Positions 1-7,883 of a stretch of 17,322 nucleotides of DNA are shown piece by piece. A program made the position numbers and the translations under genes. Origin of the DNA: an uncultured Methylobacter sp. (lineage in GTDB: Bacteria > Pseudomonadota > Gammaproteobacteria > Methylococcales > Methylomonadaceae). How positions within the stretch are numbered: the stretch's first letter is position 1; the number at the start of each line of letters is the position of its first letter. The notes below the pieces were generated by a model. It saw only the letters and a list, made by a program, of their open reading frames with translations. It ran no database searches and was not told the origin of the DNA. The DNA is taken from assembly GCA_903831545.1 (NCBI GenBank), contig CAIKYI010000138.1, positions 1 through 17,322 on the forward strand, in the 5' to 3' direction.

Positions 1-2
1 CC

Positions 3-503
3 TATCAATTGTGGGATCACAGCAAGAAATTGAAAATGACCTTGCAGGAAATCAAGGATGAACACAAAGATTCCGAGGGAAGTCCCGAAATTAAAGGGCG
101 ACAACGCAGAATGCAGATGGACATGGCGCAAAATCGGATGATGGCGGAAGTTCCCAAAGCTGACGTTATTGTTACCAACCCCAGTCATTATGCCGTGGCC
201 TTGCGCTATGATCAGTCTTCAAACAGTGCGCCAAGACTGGTTGCCAAGGGTGTCGATTTGATTGCCGCCCAAATCCGTAATGTTGCCATAGGCGCGGAGG
301 TGCCGCTAGTTGCCTCTCCACCTTTAGCCCGAGCCTTGTATTATTCGACCGAGATCGATAAAGAAATACCACAGGGACTTTATCTGGCTGTTGCCCAAAT
401 TCTCGCTTATGTCTATCAGTTAAAAGCGGCCCAGCAAAATGACTGGCGACCTCCCTTACCACCGGCAGATATTACCGTGCCTGACGAATTTAAACAGGAT
501 TAA
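3..503 (+). CDS. flhB: Flagellar export protein FlhB, C-terminal part (5' truncated by window edge)
   Basis: FlhB is an inner-membrane component of the flagellar type III export apparatus; its cytoplasmic domain cleaves itself and switches export from rod/hook to filament proteins. The visible 166 residues hold the linker after the last membrane helix (KLKMTLQEIKDEHKD), the basic helix with MAEVPKADV, the autocleavage site and the C-terminal subdomain (LARALYYSTEIDKEIPQGLY). The cleavage motif, normally NPTH, reads NPSH here (177-188), followed by the usual YAVALRY. The frame is open from the window edge, so the true start and all four membrane helices lie outside. The stop at 501-503 is six bases before flhA, so the two genes are surely co-transcribed. 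The identification rests on the family motifs and on the neighbour. Confidence 0.96.
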   Translation, partial: YQLWDHSKKLKMTLQEIKDEHKDSEGSPEIKGRQRRMQMDMAQNRMMAEVPKADVIVTNPSHYAVALRYDQSSNSAPRLVAKGVDLIAAQIRNVAIGAEVPLVASPPLARALYYSTEIDKEIPQGLYLAVAQILAYVYQLKAAQQNDWRPPLPPADITVPDEFKQD

Positions 504-509
504 GTCAAT

Positions 510-2609
510 ATGGATTTTACTAAATTAAAAGCGGCGTTAAGCGTACTTGGCAGGGCGGAATTAGGCGCTCCTTTGGTTATCGTCATGGTTCTGTCCATGT
601 TGATATTGCCATTGCCAGCATTTGTGCTTGATTTGCTGTTTACTTTTAATATCGCCTTTTCGTTGATCATCTTGCTGGTAGTTGTTTATACCGTTAAACC
701 TTTGGAATTTGCGTCATTTCCGACTGTCATTCTGCTGGCAACCATCTTGCGTCTGGCGCTTAACGTGGCTTCGACACGTATCGTACTGATTGAAGGGCAT
801 AAAGGCGGAGATGCGGCCGGCAAGGTGATTGAAGCTTTTGGCGCTTTTGTTATCGGCGGTAACTTTGCCGTGGGTCTGGTGGTGTTTGCGATTTTGATCA
901 TCATCAACTTCATGGTTGTGACCAAAGGTGCCGGGCGTATTGCTGAGGTTGGCGCGAGATTTACGCTGGATGCGATGCCGGGCAAGCAGATGGCAATTGA
1001 TGCCGATTTAAATGCCGGATTACTGACTCAGGATGAAGCGCGACTCAGACGTGCCGAAGTGGCTACCGAAGCCGATTTTTACGGTTCTATGGATGGTGCG
1101 AGTAAGTTTGTCAGGGGTGATGCGGTAGCCGGTATTATTATATTGTTCGTCAACATGATTGGCGGCTTGGCTATTGGTGTGCTTCAGCATGATTTAAGTT
1201 TTGCCGAAGCAGGCAAAATTTATGTGTTGTTGTCCATTGGTGATGGTCTGGTTGCCCAGATTCCGTCGTTATTATTGTCCACAGCCTCAGCGCTGGTTGT
1301 TACCAAAGTGGGTAGTAGTGGCGAAAATATCGGACAACAGGTTACGTCACAGTTATTTGCAAATCCAAAGGCATTGACCGTGACAGCGGTGGTCGTTGGC
1401 GCACTGGGTATTATCCCGGGGATGCCTAATCTGGTTTTTATTTTACTGGCCCTGGCTTTAGCGGGTTCGGCTTATTTAATCGAGAAGAAGCATAAGGAGA
1501 TTGAGTCCATTGCTGTTGATTATCCACAGGAATTGGCGCTCAATGCAGCCCCCGTCGAGACCAAGGAATTGGGTTGGGATGATGTGATGCCGGTTGACGT
1601 TGTCGGTCTGGAGGTGGGTTATCGGCTGATTCCGCTGGTGGATAAGAATCAGGGCGGGCAGTTAATGGTTCGTATCAAGGGTGTCCGGAAAAAATTGTCT
1701 CAAGAGTTGGGCTTTTTGATTCCATCGGTACATATCCGGGATAATCTTGATTTAAGCCCAACGGCCTACCGAATTTCACTGATGGGTGTGACTGTTGGGG
1801 AATCGGAGATTATGCCGGATATGGAAATGGCTATTAATCCGGGGCGCGTGTTTGGAACCTTGAAGGGTAATGTCTGTAAGGACCCGGCTTTTGGTTTGGA
1901 TGCGGTGTGGATTGAGCCCAATCAGAAAGATTATGCGCAAACTCTGGGTTATACGGTGGTTGATCCTGGAACGGTAGTGGCGACTCATTTAAGCCATTTA
2001 CTGCAGTCACATGCCCACGAATTATTCGGTTATGAGGAAGCTCACAAGATATTGGATAACCTGGCCAAGTCTGCGCCAAAATTGGTCGAGGATTTGGTGC
2101 CGAAAACCTTGCCCTTGGGGGTGGTGGTCAAGGTGCTGCAAAACCTGTTACAAGAACGTGTACCGATACGTGATATGCGCAGTATCGTCGAAACTTTGGC
2201 GGAGTATGGGGTTAGAAGTCAAGATCCTGACATCTTGACGTCGGCGGTGCGAGCCTCCTTGGGTCGGTTAATTATCCATGAAATCAGTGGGATGCAAGAT
2301 GAGTTGCCGGTTATTACGCTGGATCATGAGTTGGAACAGTTATTGCATAAATCATTGCAGACGGCAGGCGAAAGTGGTGTCGGGATTGAGCCAGGGTTAG
2401 CAGAACAAATGCATACGTCATTGCAGGAAAGTATGCAAAAAATGGAAATGGAAGGACAAACAGCGGTATTGCTGGTTTCCTCTTATATCCGTCCCTGGTT
2501 ATCCCGATTCGTTCGCCATTCGATTCCCGGATTACACGTCTTGGCATACAATGAAATCCCTGCTGATCGTCAGATCAAGGTAGTTTCAACTGTCGGACGA
2601 CGGACATAG
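510..2609 (+). CDS. flhA: Flagellar export gate protein FlhA
   Basis: FlhA forms the nonameric ring of the flagellar type III export gate, couples export to the proton motive force and docks chaperone-substrate complexes. The 699 residues match the usual family length. The N-terminal half (about residues 20-330) has several hydrophobic helices. The FHIPEP signature segment around residues 138-165 is intact (GAGRIAEVGARF, then LDAMPGKQMAIDADLNAGLL), with conserved charged residues R143, R150, D154 and K159. GDGLVAQIPSLLLS follows at about 244-257. Residues about 340-699 are the cytoplasmic substrate-docking domain. An AGGA at 496-499 lies ten bases before the ATG, inside the end of flhB. It is a type III secretion gate, but the neighbours (flhB, flhF, fliA) make it flagellar rather than virulence-related. 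Confidence 0.98.
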   Translation: MDFTKLKAALSVLGRAELGAPLVIVMVLSMLILPLPAFVLDLLFTFNIAFSLIILLVVVYTVKPLEFASFPTVILLATILRLALNVASTRIVLIEGHKGGDAAGKVIEAFGAFVIGGNFAVGLVVFAILIIINFMVVTKGAGRIAEVGARFTLDAMPGKQMAIDADLNAGLLTQDEARLRRAEVATEADFYGSMDGASKFVRGDAVAGIIILFVNMIGGLAIGVLQHDLSFAEAGKIYVLLSIGDGLVAQIPSLLLSTASALVVTKVGSSGENIGQQVTSQLFANPKALTVTAVVVGALGIIPGMPNLVFILLALALAGSAYLIEKKHKEIESIAVDYPQELALNAAPVETKELGWDDVMPVDVVGLEVGYRLIPLVDKNQGGQLMVRIKGVRKKLSQELGFLIPSVHIRDNLDLSPTAYRISLMGVTVGESEIMPDMEMAINPGRVFGTLKGNVCKDPAFGLDAVWIEPNQKDYAQTLGYTVVDPGTVVATHLSHLLQSHAHELFGYEEAHKILDNLAKSAPKLVEDLVPKTLPLGVVVKVLQNLLQERVPIRDMRSIVETLAEYGVRSQDPDILTSAVRASLGRLIIHEISGMQDELPVITLDHELEQLLHKSLQTAGESGVGIEPGLAEQMHTSLQESMQKMEMEGQTAVLLVSSYIRPWLSRFVRHSIPGLHVLAYNEIPADRQIKVVSTVGRRT

Positions 2610-2625
2610 CACATGAGGCTTAATT

Positions 2626-4227
2626 ATGAAGATTAAACGTTTTTTTGCACCAGACATACGGCAGGCCATGCGCATGGTAAAAGAAGAATTAGGCGCAGAC
2701 GCAGTGATTATGTCAAACAAGTCAGTTGACGGCGGTGTTGAAATTGTTGCAGCACGAGACTTTGATGAGCAATTGATACAGAGCAAGTTGCAAAAACAGG
2801 GGCTTGATCAAAAAACTTCGGCACAGTCTCAGCGGTTTGCGGGCGATGAAAGTTATGAGACCAAAAAAATCGATTTGCCTGATTTTGAAGCTGAAAAAAA
2901 TCGTTTACATTTATTAAGCAGTGAAAGAAAAAAAAGTGCGGAGGGTTTTGTACCCGAGCGCAGTCAACAAGGGCGGTCACAACGATTCTCTGCCGACAGC
3001 GACACTCCCACCATCCCTGGCGGTCGGTCGAATGGGTTCCAGACCAATTCCGACACTCCCACCATCCCTGGCGGTCGCCGGAATATTGACGAATATGTGG
3101 GTTATGCCGAAAAAGTTCATTTACGCGGTAATCTGGAAACAGTAACGGCAAAAGCGACAAATGGTTCGGCAAATTCCGCCACGGTCGGATCAGAAAGATT
3201 CACAACAAGACCTGTTGCAAACAGTTCAGCAAGAGCCACTACAACTCCTGTAGCACCAGTGGCAAAGAGACCCATGCCAACAGAAAAGACCGGAACTCTT
3301 GCTGATAATTTGTTGATGGAAATGAGTCGGGAGCTTAAATCCTTAAGAGCCGAGATGGACTCAAAGTTGGCCAGTATTAGTTGGGGCGCAATTTCGCAAA
3401 GCAATCCGGTCAGGGCAGAGTTGCTACAACGTTTGGCCGGAATGAGTATTTCCAGAAAACTGAGCGTTAAAATTGCCAATCGATTTGCCAAGCAAACGGA
3501 TGGCGAACTGGCTTTTAGCCAGTCTCAGGAGTTATTGGCTAAAGTGCTGCCTATCGCTGACGATGATTTACTTCAGTATGGTGGCATAGTTGCTTTGGTA
3601 GGGCCTACCGGCGTAGGAAAAACCACTACAATTGCCAAGTTGGCGGCCAAATTCATTTTAAAACACGGGTCAAGACAGGTTGCCTTGATTACTACCGATA
3701 ATTACCGTATTGGCGCGCATGAGCAACTCAATACTTATGGAAGAATCCTGGATGTACCTGTTCGAGTGGCTTCCAGCGCTACTGAGTTACACCATCTTAT
3801 TAATGGCTTTGCAGATAAACGTCTTATTTTGATCGACACTGCGGGAATGAGTCAGCGTGATATGAAACTGGTAGAGCAGATTAATACTTTGCAACAAAGT
3901 GGACAAACCATTAAGTCTTATCTGGTTATGTCGGCTGCCACTGAATATAAGGCGATGAACGAAATCATCAAAGCTTTTCAGGTGTTTGAGCCTCAGGCGA
4001 GTATTTTGACCAAACTAGATGAAGCGGCAACAATCGGCTCAGCTATTTCCTCAATCATAGAACATAATTTGCCGCTGGCTTTTATTGCCGATGGTCAACA
4101 AGTTCCCGAAGACATGCATGTTCCATGTGCCAGGACTTTAATCGTACAATGTGTGGCTGAGCTGGATCAGGAAACCGACTATAATGATGTCAATAATGAA
4201 GCTTGGGCGGCGCAAGGCTATGCATAA
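2626..4227 (+). CDS. flhF: Flagellar biosynthesis GTPase FlhF (SRP-type)
   Basis: FlhF is the third SRP-type GTPase, with Ffh and FtsY; it places the flagellum, usually at the cell pole, and helps recruit the first basal-body parts. The 533 residues show the short N-terminal B region (MKIKRFFAPDIRQAMRMV), a long disordered linker (about residues 60-220), an N domain and the G domain. The P-loop GPTGVGKTTT starts at residue 326, the segment TTDNYRIGAHEQL follows, DTAG is at 404-407 and TKLD at 462-465. All GTPase motifs look intact. The linker holds a duplicated peptide (SDTPTIPGGR) encoded by a perfect 27-bp DNA repeat. A TGAGG ribosome binding site lies seven bases before the ATG. The stop overlaps the preferred flhG start, as expected for a coupled FlhF/FlhG pair. 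Confidence 0.97.
   Translation: MKIKRFFAPDIRQAMRMVKEELGADAVIMSNKSVDGGVEIVAARDFDEQLIQSKLQKQGLDQKTSAQSQRFAGDESYETKKIDLPDFEAEKNRLHLLSSERKKSAEGFVPERSQQGRSQRFSADSDTPTIPGGRSNGFQTNSDTPTIPGGRRNIDEYVGYAEKVHLRGNLETVTAKATNGSANSATVGSERFTTRPVANSSARATTTPVAPVAKRPMPTEKTGTLADNLLMEMSRELKSLRAEMDSKLASISWGAISQSNPVRAELLQRLAGMSISRKLSVKIANRFAKQTDGELAFSQSQELLAKVLPIADDDLLQYGGIVALVGPTGVGKTTTIAKLAAKFILKHGSRQVALITTDNYRIGAHEQLNTYGRILDVPVRVASSATELHHLINGFADKRLILIDTAGMSQRDMKLVEQINTLQQSGQTIKSYLVMSAATEYKAMNEIIKAFQVFEPQASILTKLDEAATIGSAISSIIEHNLPLAFIADGQQVPEDMHVPCARTLIVQCVAELDQETDYNDVNNEAWAAQGYA
3000..3077 (+). repeat. 27-bp perfect direct repeat inside flhF linker
   Basis: Two identical 27-base copies lie at 3000-3026 and 3051-3077, each running from CGACACTCCC to TGGCGGTCG, 51 bases apart from start to start. 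Both are read in the same frame and give SDTPTIPGGR twice, 17 residues apart. They lie in the variable, probably disordered linker of FlhF. They look more GC-rich than the flanking sequence, which suggests a recent duplication or a small inserted unit. Confidence 0.9.
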
Positions 4228-5092
4228 GCAACCTGATCAAGCGGCGGGGATAAGGAATATGAATAAAATCAAGCCTGTTCGGGTTATTGCGATCACCAGC
4301 GGCAAGGGTGGCGTTGGCAAAACCAATTGATCGGTAAATTTAGGTATAGCGTTGTCACAAATGGGGCGGCGAGTAGTGTTAATGGATGCTGACATGGGCT
4401 TGGCAAATGTTGATATTTTGCTGGGCGTTTATCCCAAGTTTAATCTTTCCCATATGCTGTCAGGAGAAAAAACCTTAGACGAAATCATGATTGATGGCCC
4501 TGCAGGTTTAAGAGTCATTCCCGGGGCATCGGGTATTCAAAAAATGTCTGAACTTAGCACTATTGAGCAGGCTTCCATTATTCATGCCTTTAGTGAGATA
4601 GATCAGGATATTGATGTTTTGATCGTAGATACAGCGGCTGGCATATCGGCAAGTGTGGTCAATTTTGCCCGCGCCTGCCAGGAAATTGTCGTTGTAGTTT
4701 GTGATGAGCCGACCTCTTTAACTGATGCTTATGCCTTTATTAAGCTACTTAACAGAGATTACGGTTTGTCCAGTTTCCATGTGGTAACTAATATGGTTCA
4801 AACCGTTCAGCAGGGACATGCGTTGTTCCAAAAATTAAGCAAAGTAACGGATCGCTATCTGGACGTGACCTTGAAGTTTGGCGGGGCAGTACCTTATGAC
4901 GAATATTTGCGTAAATCAGTCCAAAAACAAACACCTGTCGTGGTCGGTTTTCCCAGAAGCAAAGCTGCGCTTGCTTTGAAAGCGATAGCTGCCAGGATTG
5001 ATAGTTGGCCGGTTAAATCCGAGGCTGGCGGTTATATTGAATTTTTTATTGAACGAATGATTCAATACGGTTCCCAAAAGGATGTCGCATGA
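4220..5092 (+). pseudogene. flhG: Flagellar number regulator FlhG/FleN, MinD-like ATPase, interrupted by in-frame TGA
   Basis: FlhG (FleN, YlxH) is a MinD-type ATPase that limits flagellar number, stimulates the FlhF GTPase and in some species restrains the flagellar master regulator. The preferred start is ATG 4220, overlapping the end of flhF by eight bases, because it includes QPDQAAGIR, which matches the DQAxxLR FlhF-activating helix of the family; ATG 4259 is a second in-frame choice. The P-loop region SGKGGVGKTN is followed directly by TGA at 4328-4330 and then SVNLGIALSQ in the same frame. Homologues have a hydrophobic residue, usually valine, at that position. The remainder is open and fully FlhG-like (VVLMDADMGLANVDILLG, VDTAAGIS, CDEPTSLTDAYA, a final IEFFIERM) up to the stop at 5090-5092. 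Total length would be 290 codons, normal for the family. Any restart at TTG 4352 or ATG 4361 would give a protein without the P-loop, and neither has a visible ribosome binding site. It may be a sequencing error, a fresh nonsense mutation or recoding; the sequence cannot say which. Confidence 0.9.
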
Positions 5093-5820
5093 GCGGCGTG
5101 GCAATGTACACTTCGGTTCAGGCTGGAGGCACCGATCAACGTGTCATGCAGCACGCACCGTTAGTCAAGCGCATTGCCTACCATTTAATGAACAGACTCC
5201 CGGATTCTGTTCAGGTTGATGATTTGATTCAGGCCGGAATGCTGGGGTTATTGGAAGCCATCAAAAATTATGATGCCTCACAGGGCGCCAGTTTTGAGAC
5301 CTATGCCGGTATTCGGATTCGCGGTTCCATGCTGGACGAGGTCAGGCGAAGTGACTGGACGCCACGCTCGGTTCATAAAAAAACACGTATGGTTTCTGAC
5401 GCGATACGAACGATCGAAAATAGAACCGGCCATGAGGCAAGAGATGTCGATGTTGCCGCGTATTTAGGTATATCTATTGACGAATATAATCATATTCTTC
5501 AGGACTCAAGTAGCTGTCATGTCTTTAGTGTCGAAGAATTGGCGCAAACGGGAGACGGCTATCTTGACGAATCCTTGAATGAGGAAATGGATCTGGCCGA
5601 TAATTTAACACATGAAAGTTTTCAGCAGGCATTAGCTGCAGCCATTACTGCTCTACCGGAACGTGAGCGATTGGTTATCTCGCTCTATTATGATGAAGAG
5701 CTGAATCTGCGCGAAATTGGCGAAGTTTTGAATGTCAGTGAATCCAGGGTGAGTCAAATTAGTACTCAGGCTATATTGAGATTACGTTCCAGGTTGTCGG
5801 AATGGACAAGTAATTCATAA
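5089..5820 (+). CDS. fliA: Flagellar sigma factor FliA (sigma-28)
   Basis: FliA directs RNA polymerase to the late flagellar genes (flagellin, motor, chemotaxis) and is held by the anti-sigma factor FlgM until the hook is complete. The 243 residues are full length. Region 2 is seen in LVKRIAYHLMNRLPDSVQVDDLIQAGMLGLLEAIKNYD and in FETYAGIRIRGSMLDEVR (about residues 25-90). Region 3 contains DWTPRSVHKK, and the region 4 helix-turn-helix near the C-terminus contains LNLREIGEVLNVSESRVSQI. The ATG overlaps the flhG stop as ATGA, with a strong AAAAGGA six bases upstream inside flhG, so its translation is probably coupled to flhG. This makes the TGA in flhG a possible source of polarity. ATG 5104 is a weaker alternative start. 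Confidence 0.97.
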   Translation: MSGVAMYTSVQAGGTDQRVMQHAPLVKRIAYHLMNRLPDSVQVDDLIQAGMLGLLEAIKNYDASQGASFETYAGIRIRGSMLDEVRRSDWTPRSVHKKTRMVSDAIRTIENRTGHEARDVDVAAYLGISIDEYNHILQDSSSCHVFSVEELAQTGDGYLDESLNEEMDLADNLTHESFQQALAAAITALPERERLVISLYYDEELNLREIGEVLNVSESRVSQISTQAILRLRSRLSEWTSNS

Positions 5821-6020
5821 CTGCTTGGGTGATTTCCGATAAAGTCCCCTTCTTCAATAATCTGATTCACGGGAAAAGATATGGTTCAAGATAGAAACGA
5901 AATAGCAGTCTTAAGCCGTTTGTCGTGGCATTTTTTTGTGAATTCATATGCGTCACAGTTTTGGGTTTTGCAGGCGATGCGTTCGTTTGATTTATTAGTT
6001 GTTAATTCAAAAACCAAGAC

Positions 6021-6767
6021 ATGGATATTTTAAGCGTCATCGGTGTTTTTGTTGGCATCATTGCAATTCTGACAGGAATTGTTCTGGATGGTGGCCATAT
6101 CAGTTCTTTGGTTAATGTTCCCGCGTTGATTATTGTGTTTGGAGGTACCTTCGGTGCAACTTTATTACAATATCCCCAAGTTATTTTTATCAGGAGCATG
6201 AAAATGTTTTCCTGGGTGTTATTGCCAAAGGTTATCAACCTTTCTAGCCAAATCGATAAAGTTGTTTACTGGAGTTTGCTGGCAAGAAAAGAGGGCTTGC
6301 TGGGACTTGAAAATGCCCTGCCCAAAGAAAAAGATCCCTTTATAAAAAAAGGATTACAGTTGTTGGTTGACGGAAATGATCCGGACGCCATACGTGACAT
6401 ATTGGAGCTGGATATGTATTCAAAAGAAAGTATGGGCTTGCAGGCGGCGGGACTATACGAGGCGATGGGCGGTTATGCGCCAACTATCGGTATTTTGGGC
6501 GCGGTGATGGGCTTGATTCATGTGATGCAGAATCTGACTAATCCAGAATTGCTAGGTCAGGGCATTGCTACGGCCTTTGTTGCCACAATTTATGGTGTGG
6601 GCTCTGCCAATTTGATTTTTTTACCGATTGCCAACAAATTAAAAAACCATGTGCTGGCATTGACACAAGCCAGGGAGATGCTGGTTGAAGGCATTATCGC
6701 TATTGCAGACGGTGAAAATCCAAGGAATATCAAGCTGAGATTGAACGGTTATCTTCATGATAGTTAA
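6021..6767 (+). CDS. motA: Flagellar motor stator protein, MotA family (MotC-like)
   Basis: MotA and MotB form the stator that turns ion flow into flagellar rotation. The 248-residue protein has four expected membrane helices: two near the N-terminus (about residues 1-50, ISVIGVFVGIIAIL-like and VPALIIVFGGTFGATLL) and two after the cytoplasmic domain (YAPTIGILGAVMGLIHVM and the following ATAFVATIYGVGSANLIFLP segment). The conserved proline and glycine pattern of helix 3 (GGYAPTIGILGAVMGL) is intact. Length and position after fliA resemble the Pseudomonas motC gene rather than the longer E. coli motA. The ion used cannot be read safely from the sequence. The start has only a weak ribosome binding site; motB follows after 14 bases, so the pair is one transcriptional unit. 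Confidence 0.93.
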   Translation: MDILSVIGVFVGIIAILTGIVLDGGHISSLVNVPALIIVFGGTFGATLLQYPQVIFIRSMKMFSWVLLPKVINLSSQIDKVVYWSLLARKEGLLGLENALPKEKDPFIKKGLQLLVDGNDPDAIRDILELDMYSKESMGLQAAGLYEAMGGYAPTIGILGAVMGLIHVMQNLTNPELLGQGIATAFVATIYGVGSANLIFLPIANKLKNHVLALTQAREMLVEGIIAIADGENPRNIKLRLNGYLHDS

Positions 6768-6781
6768 AAAAAGATCCGGCT

Positions 6782-7648
6782 ATGGCGCGGCGTAAAAAAA
6801 ACTATTTAAGGCCGGTTGACAGGTCTTCCAATACAGGTCATGAGCGATGGATGGTATCTTACGCAGATTTTATTACCTTGTTGTTTGCGTTTTTTGTGGT
6901 TATGTATTCAATTTCATCGGTCAATGAAGGAAAGTACAAGACTCTTTCGGATTCAATAGGCGAAGCTTTTTCAAATAAAGTACAACGGGGTAATGAGTCG
7001 GATTCGATTGAGACAAGAAATGTGCAAACGGTGATACAGCCCATTCCCCTGGAAAACATTTCGACGGAAGAGGTTGATAAAAAACGAGAGCTTAGCGAGG
7101 AAATATTAAGAGAAAGGAAGCAGTTAAGCGAAGTCTCCGAACAATTTGAACAGGTTTTAATGCCATTTATCAATGACAAACTCGTTGCAGTCAAAAAAAA
7201 TGATTATTGGATAGAACTTGAAATGAATAGCGAAATGTTATTCTTGAGTGGTGAGGCTGAATTATCAAAAAAAGCGATACCGGTGCTGAAAAAGATTGCC
7301 GAAGTAATAAAACCCTTGCCCAACATGATTAATATCGAAGGCCATACCGATGATATTCCAATAGAAAATTTAAAATTCAGATCAAATTGGGATTTATCAT
7401 CTGCGCGATCGACCAGCGTTGTCCATGAGTTTGTTAAGGAAGGCATTAATCCTCCCCGTTTGTCTGCTATAGGTTACGGTGAATTTCATCCGATTGGCGA
7501 TAACAAGATAGCTGAGCAACGTTTTAAGAACAGGCGAGTGGTGCTGGTATTAATGTCGCAAGCTTTTGCCCGTTATGGTGCTAATGATGAAGAACGGGCT
7601 AAATTATTGAATTTGGTTCCGACAACCCCAGCAACCGTTAAACCTTGA
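6782..7648 (+). CDS. motB: Flagellar motor stator protein, MotB family (MotD-like)
   Basis: This is the peptidoglycan-binding stator partner of MotA. Residues 22-45 form the single membrane helix with RWMVSYADFITLL; D29 is the conserved ion-carrying aspartate. A charged, probably helical plug/linker follows (about residues 95-140). The OmpA-type peptidoglycan-binding domain spans about 150-260, with IEGHTDD at 185-191, the WDLSSARS segment and NRRV at 250-253. The 288-residue length is usual for the MotD branch. The N-terminus is rich in lysine and arginine (MARRKKNYLR), as expected for the inside-positive rule. All key residues are present, so the stator pair looks functional. Confidence 0.94.
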   Translation: MARRKKNYLRPVDRSSNTGHERWMVSYADFITLLFAFFVVMYSISSVNEGKYKTLSDSIGEAFSNKVQRGNESDSIETRNVQTVIQPIPLENISTEEVDKKRELSEEILRERKQLSEVSEQFEQVLMPFINDKLVAVKKNDYWIELEMNSEMLFLSGEAELSKKAIPVLKKIAEVIKPLPNMINIEGHTDDIPIENLKFRSNWDLSSARSTSVVHEFVKEGINPPRLSAIGYGEFHPIGDNKIAEQRFKNRRVVLVLMSQAFARYGANDEERAKLLNLVPTTPATVKP

Positions 7649-7724
7649 TGTTAGTTGAATTACAGCTCACAATTTCGATGCGTTCATTGTTTCTGGAAAT
7701 CACCTAAAGCCCGGGAATACGGAT

Positions 7725-7883
7725 ATGATAGAAATAACACCTATAGCACCTTCTTTTCAAGTTGTAAAACCTAAAAAAATTAAAAGGGATGACAATCGCC
7801 CCGAGAAACAGCCGAGCAAGAACAAGCAAAAAATGGAAGAGCCGCATGCTGAACCTATACAACATATTGATGAAATTGTTTGA
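7725..7883 (+). CDS. Small charged protein of 52 residues between motB and the DUF2802 gene
   Basis: A short open frame starts at ATG 7725 and ends in TGA at 7881-7883, overlapping the ATG of the next gene by one base (TGATG). The product begins MIEITPIAPSFQVVKP and then becomes strongly basic and polar (KKIKRDD, KQPSKNKQKMEE), with an acidic end (IDEIV). There is no membrane segment or signal peptide, and it is probably disordered. The one-base overlap with a clear neighbour suggests a real, translationally coupled gene. My recollection is that small proline/lysine-rich ORFs occur at this position in other polar-flagellum clusters, but I cannot name a family. The ribosome binding site is weak. 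Confidence 0.6.
   Translation: MIEITPIAPSFQVVKPKKIKRDDNRPEKQPSKNKQKMEEPHAEPIQHIDEIV

Noticed and set aside
2708..3172. Long minus-strand open frame inside flhF
   Set aside because: It lies opposite a strongly supported gene, includes the repeat region, and the product resembles no protein family.
4328..4330. Selenocysteine at the flhG TGA
   Set aside because: The family has a hydrophobic residue, not cysteine, at this place, and no SECIS-like hairpin is evident right after the codon.
5816..5842. A sigma-28 promoter for motA (CATA, spacer, CCGATAA)
   Set aside because: The -10 half is good but the -35 half matches only about two of four bases, and it lies about 180 bp before motA; mentioned only within a finding.
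7648..7707. A 19-codon frame whose ATG overlaps the motB stop
   Set aside because: No ribosome binding site, no recognisable composition, and it ends without touching the next frame; probably chance.
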